This document shows positions 13,014-13,363 of a stretch of DNA of 13,363 nucleotides, piece after piece. Position 1 is the first letter of the stretch. Each line of letters begins with the position of its first letter. The DNA is from Microcaldota archaeon. Its GTDB lineage: Archaea > Iainarchaeota > Iainarchaeia > JAADDC01. The position numbers and the translations under genes were made by a program. Where the stretch lies: contig JALUER010000037.1 of NCBI GenBank assembly GCA_027043825.1, positions 1 to 13,363 of the forward strand, read 5' to 3'. Below the pieces are notes generated by a model that worked only from the letters and a program-made list of their open reading frames with translations, ran no database searches and was not told the origin of the DNA.

Positions 13014-13363
13014 AATCTCCCCTCCACGAACCTCAGATACCTTTCCGGAACTTCTATACCCAGCCTTTCTTTGAAGAACGACCCGAGATCTTTCTTTACC
13101 CCCTCCTTTCTGGCTATGTTGGTGAGATCCTCCGTCCGGTTCCAAGGGTATATGAACCAGGCCCATTCCTCCACTTTCACACCGTAGAAGTCCGGCGTGA
13201 ACTCGGCGTTGGCTATCCACTGCATGGCAGCAGTCTTCACCTCCGCCGCTCCCATCTCCAGGGCGTGCTCCTTCCCCACCTTCAGGCTCTTCCCCGTGTC
13301 CACGATGTCGTCCACCAGGAGGACCTTCTTACCCTTCACGTCCTCTGTCAGCCGCTGGAGTAC
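13010..13363 (-). CDS. Purine phosphoribosyltransferase (5' end missing)
   Basis: The C-terminal 117 residues of a type I phosphoribosyltransferase, which joins a purine base to PRPP to give a nucleotide. VLLVDDIVDTGKSL is the PRPP-binding motif. AEFTPDFYGVKVEEWAWFIYPW is typical of the archaeal xanthine/guanine-type members, placing aromatic residues over the base. The frame runs open to the window edge at 13363, so the true start lies outside. The GTG at 13339 is internal, because coding sequence continues upstream of it. It is translationally coupled to the phosphorylase (GTGA overlap, 13010-13013), which fits purine salvage: phosphorylase releases the base and this enzyme recaptures it. 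Confidence 0.88.
   Translation of the reverse strand, partial: VLQRLTEDVKGKKVLLVDDIVDTGKSLKVGKEHALEMGAAEVKTAAMQWIANAEFTPDFYGVKVEEWAWFIYPWNRTEDLTNIARKEGVKKDLGSFFKERLGIEVPERYLRFVEGRL

Noticed and set aside
13014..13220. A longer MTAP frame beginning at 13220
   Set aside because: It overlaps most of the phosphoribosyltransferase in another frame and precedes the universal IGIIGGTGFY start.
1..13363. CRISPR arrays, insertion sequences or inteins
   Set aside because: No regularly spaced repeats, transposase motifs or intein splice blocks were seen on either strand.

Overview
The window looks like a stretch of chromosome from a hyperthermophilic archaeon. Protein-coding signs are an archaeal 8-oxoguanine glycosylase (AGOG type), an iron superoxide reductase with a Thermococcales-like sequence, a tetraether lipid synthase-like radical SAM protein, an MTAP/PNP with the thermophile CXC tail, and Arg usage dominated by AGG/AGA. 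Regulatory signs are AT-rich TATA boxes about 24-27 bases before several start codons (leaderless transcripts) next to strong GGAGGTGAT-type ribosome binding sites. The family set resembles Thermococcales most, but I do not recognise the gene order and do not assign a genus.

Left region (1-1650) is relatively AT-rich and accessory in character. It holds a possible box C/D sRNA, a protein of unknown function with an HERVH motif, a small AbiEii-like nucleotidyltransferase on the minus strand, and a small Arg-rich protein divergent from it. Next come an MBL-fold UPF0173 hydrolase and an SfsA-family protein with an unusual C-terminal extension (1654-3236).

The middle (3225-8304) reads as an oxidative-damage and redox neighbourhood. 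An Lrp/AsnC regulator, a nucleoside phosphorylase and the AGOG glycosylase run leftward. From the same short promoter region a two-cysteine-tail peroxiredoxin runs rightward, followed by an EncFtn-type ferritin-like protein, a superoxide reductase and a 12-residue Lys-rich micro-ORF. A convergent Tes-like radical SAM gene and a small four-helix membrane protein follow.

The right part starts with tRNA-Arg(TCT) and a GC-rich intergenic segment full of hairpins, then a lone VirB11/TadA-type secretion ATPase, then tRNA-Pro(TGG). Both tRNAs are followed directly by the same 45-base hairpin-forming trailer (two differences). Then come a putative ADP-ribosyltransferase-fold protein with a closely spaced small partner of unknown function, and, convergent on the minus strand, a purine salvage pair (phosphoribosyltransferase, cut by the window edge, translationally coupled to MTAP/PNP).

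The strongest candidates for undescribed biology are the ART-fold protein with its partner gene, the duplicated tRNA trailer with the structured segment between tRNA-Arg and the ATPase, and the micro-ORF after superoxide reductase. None shows the architecture of a known multi-gene defence system.
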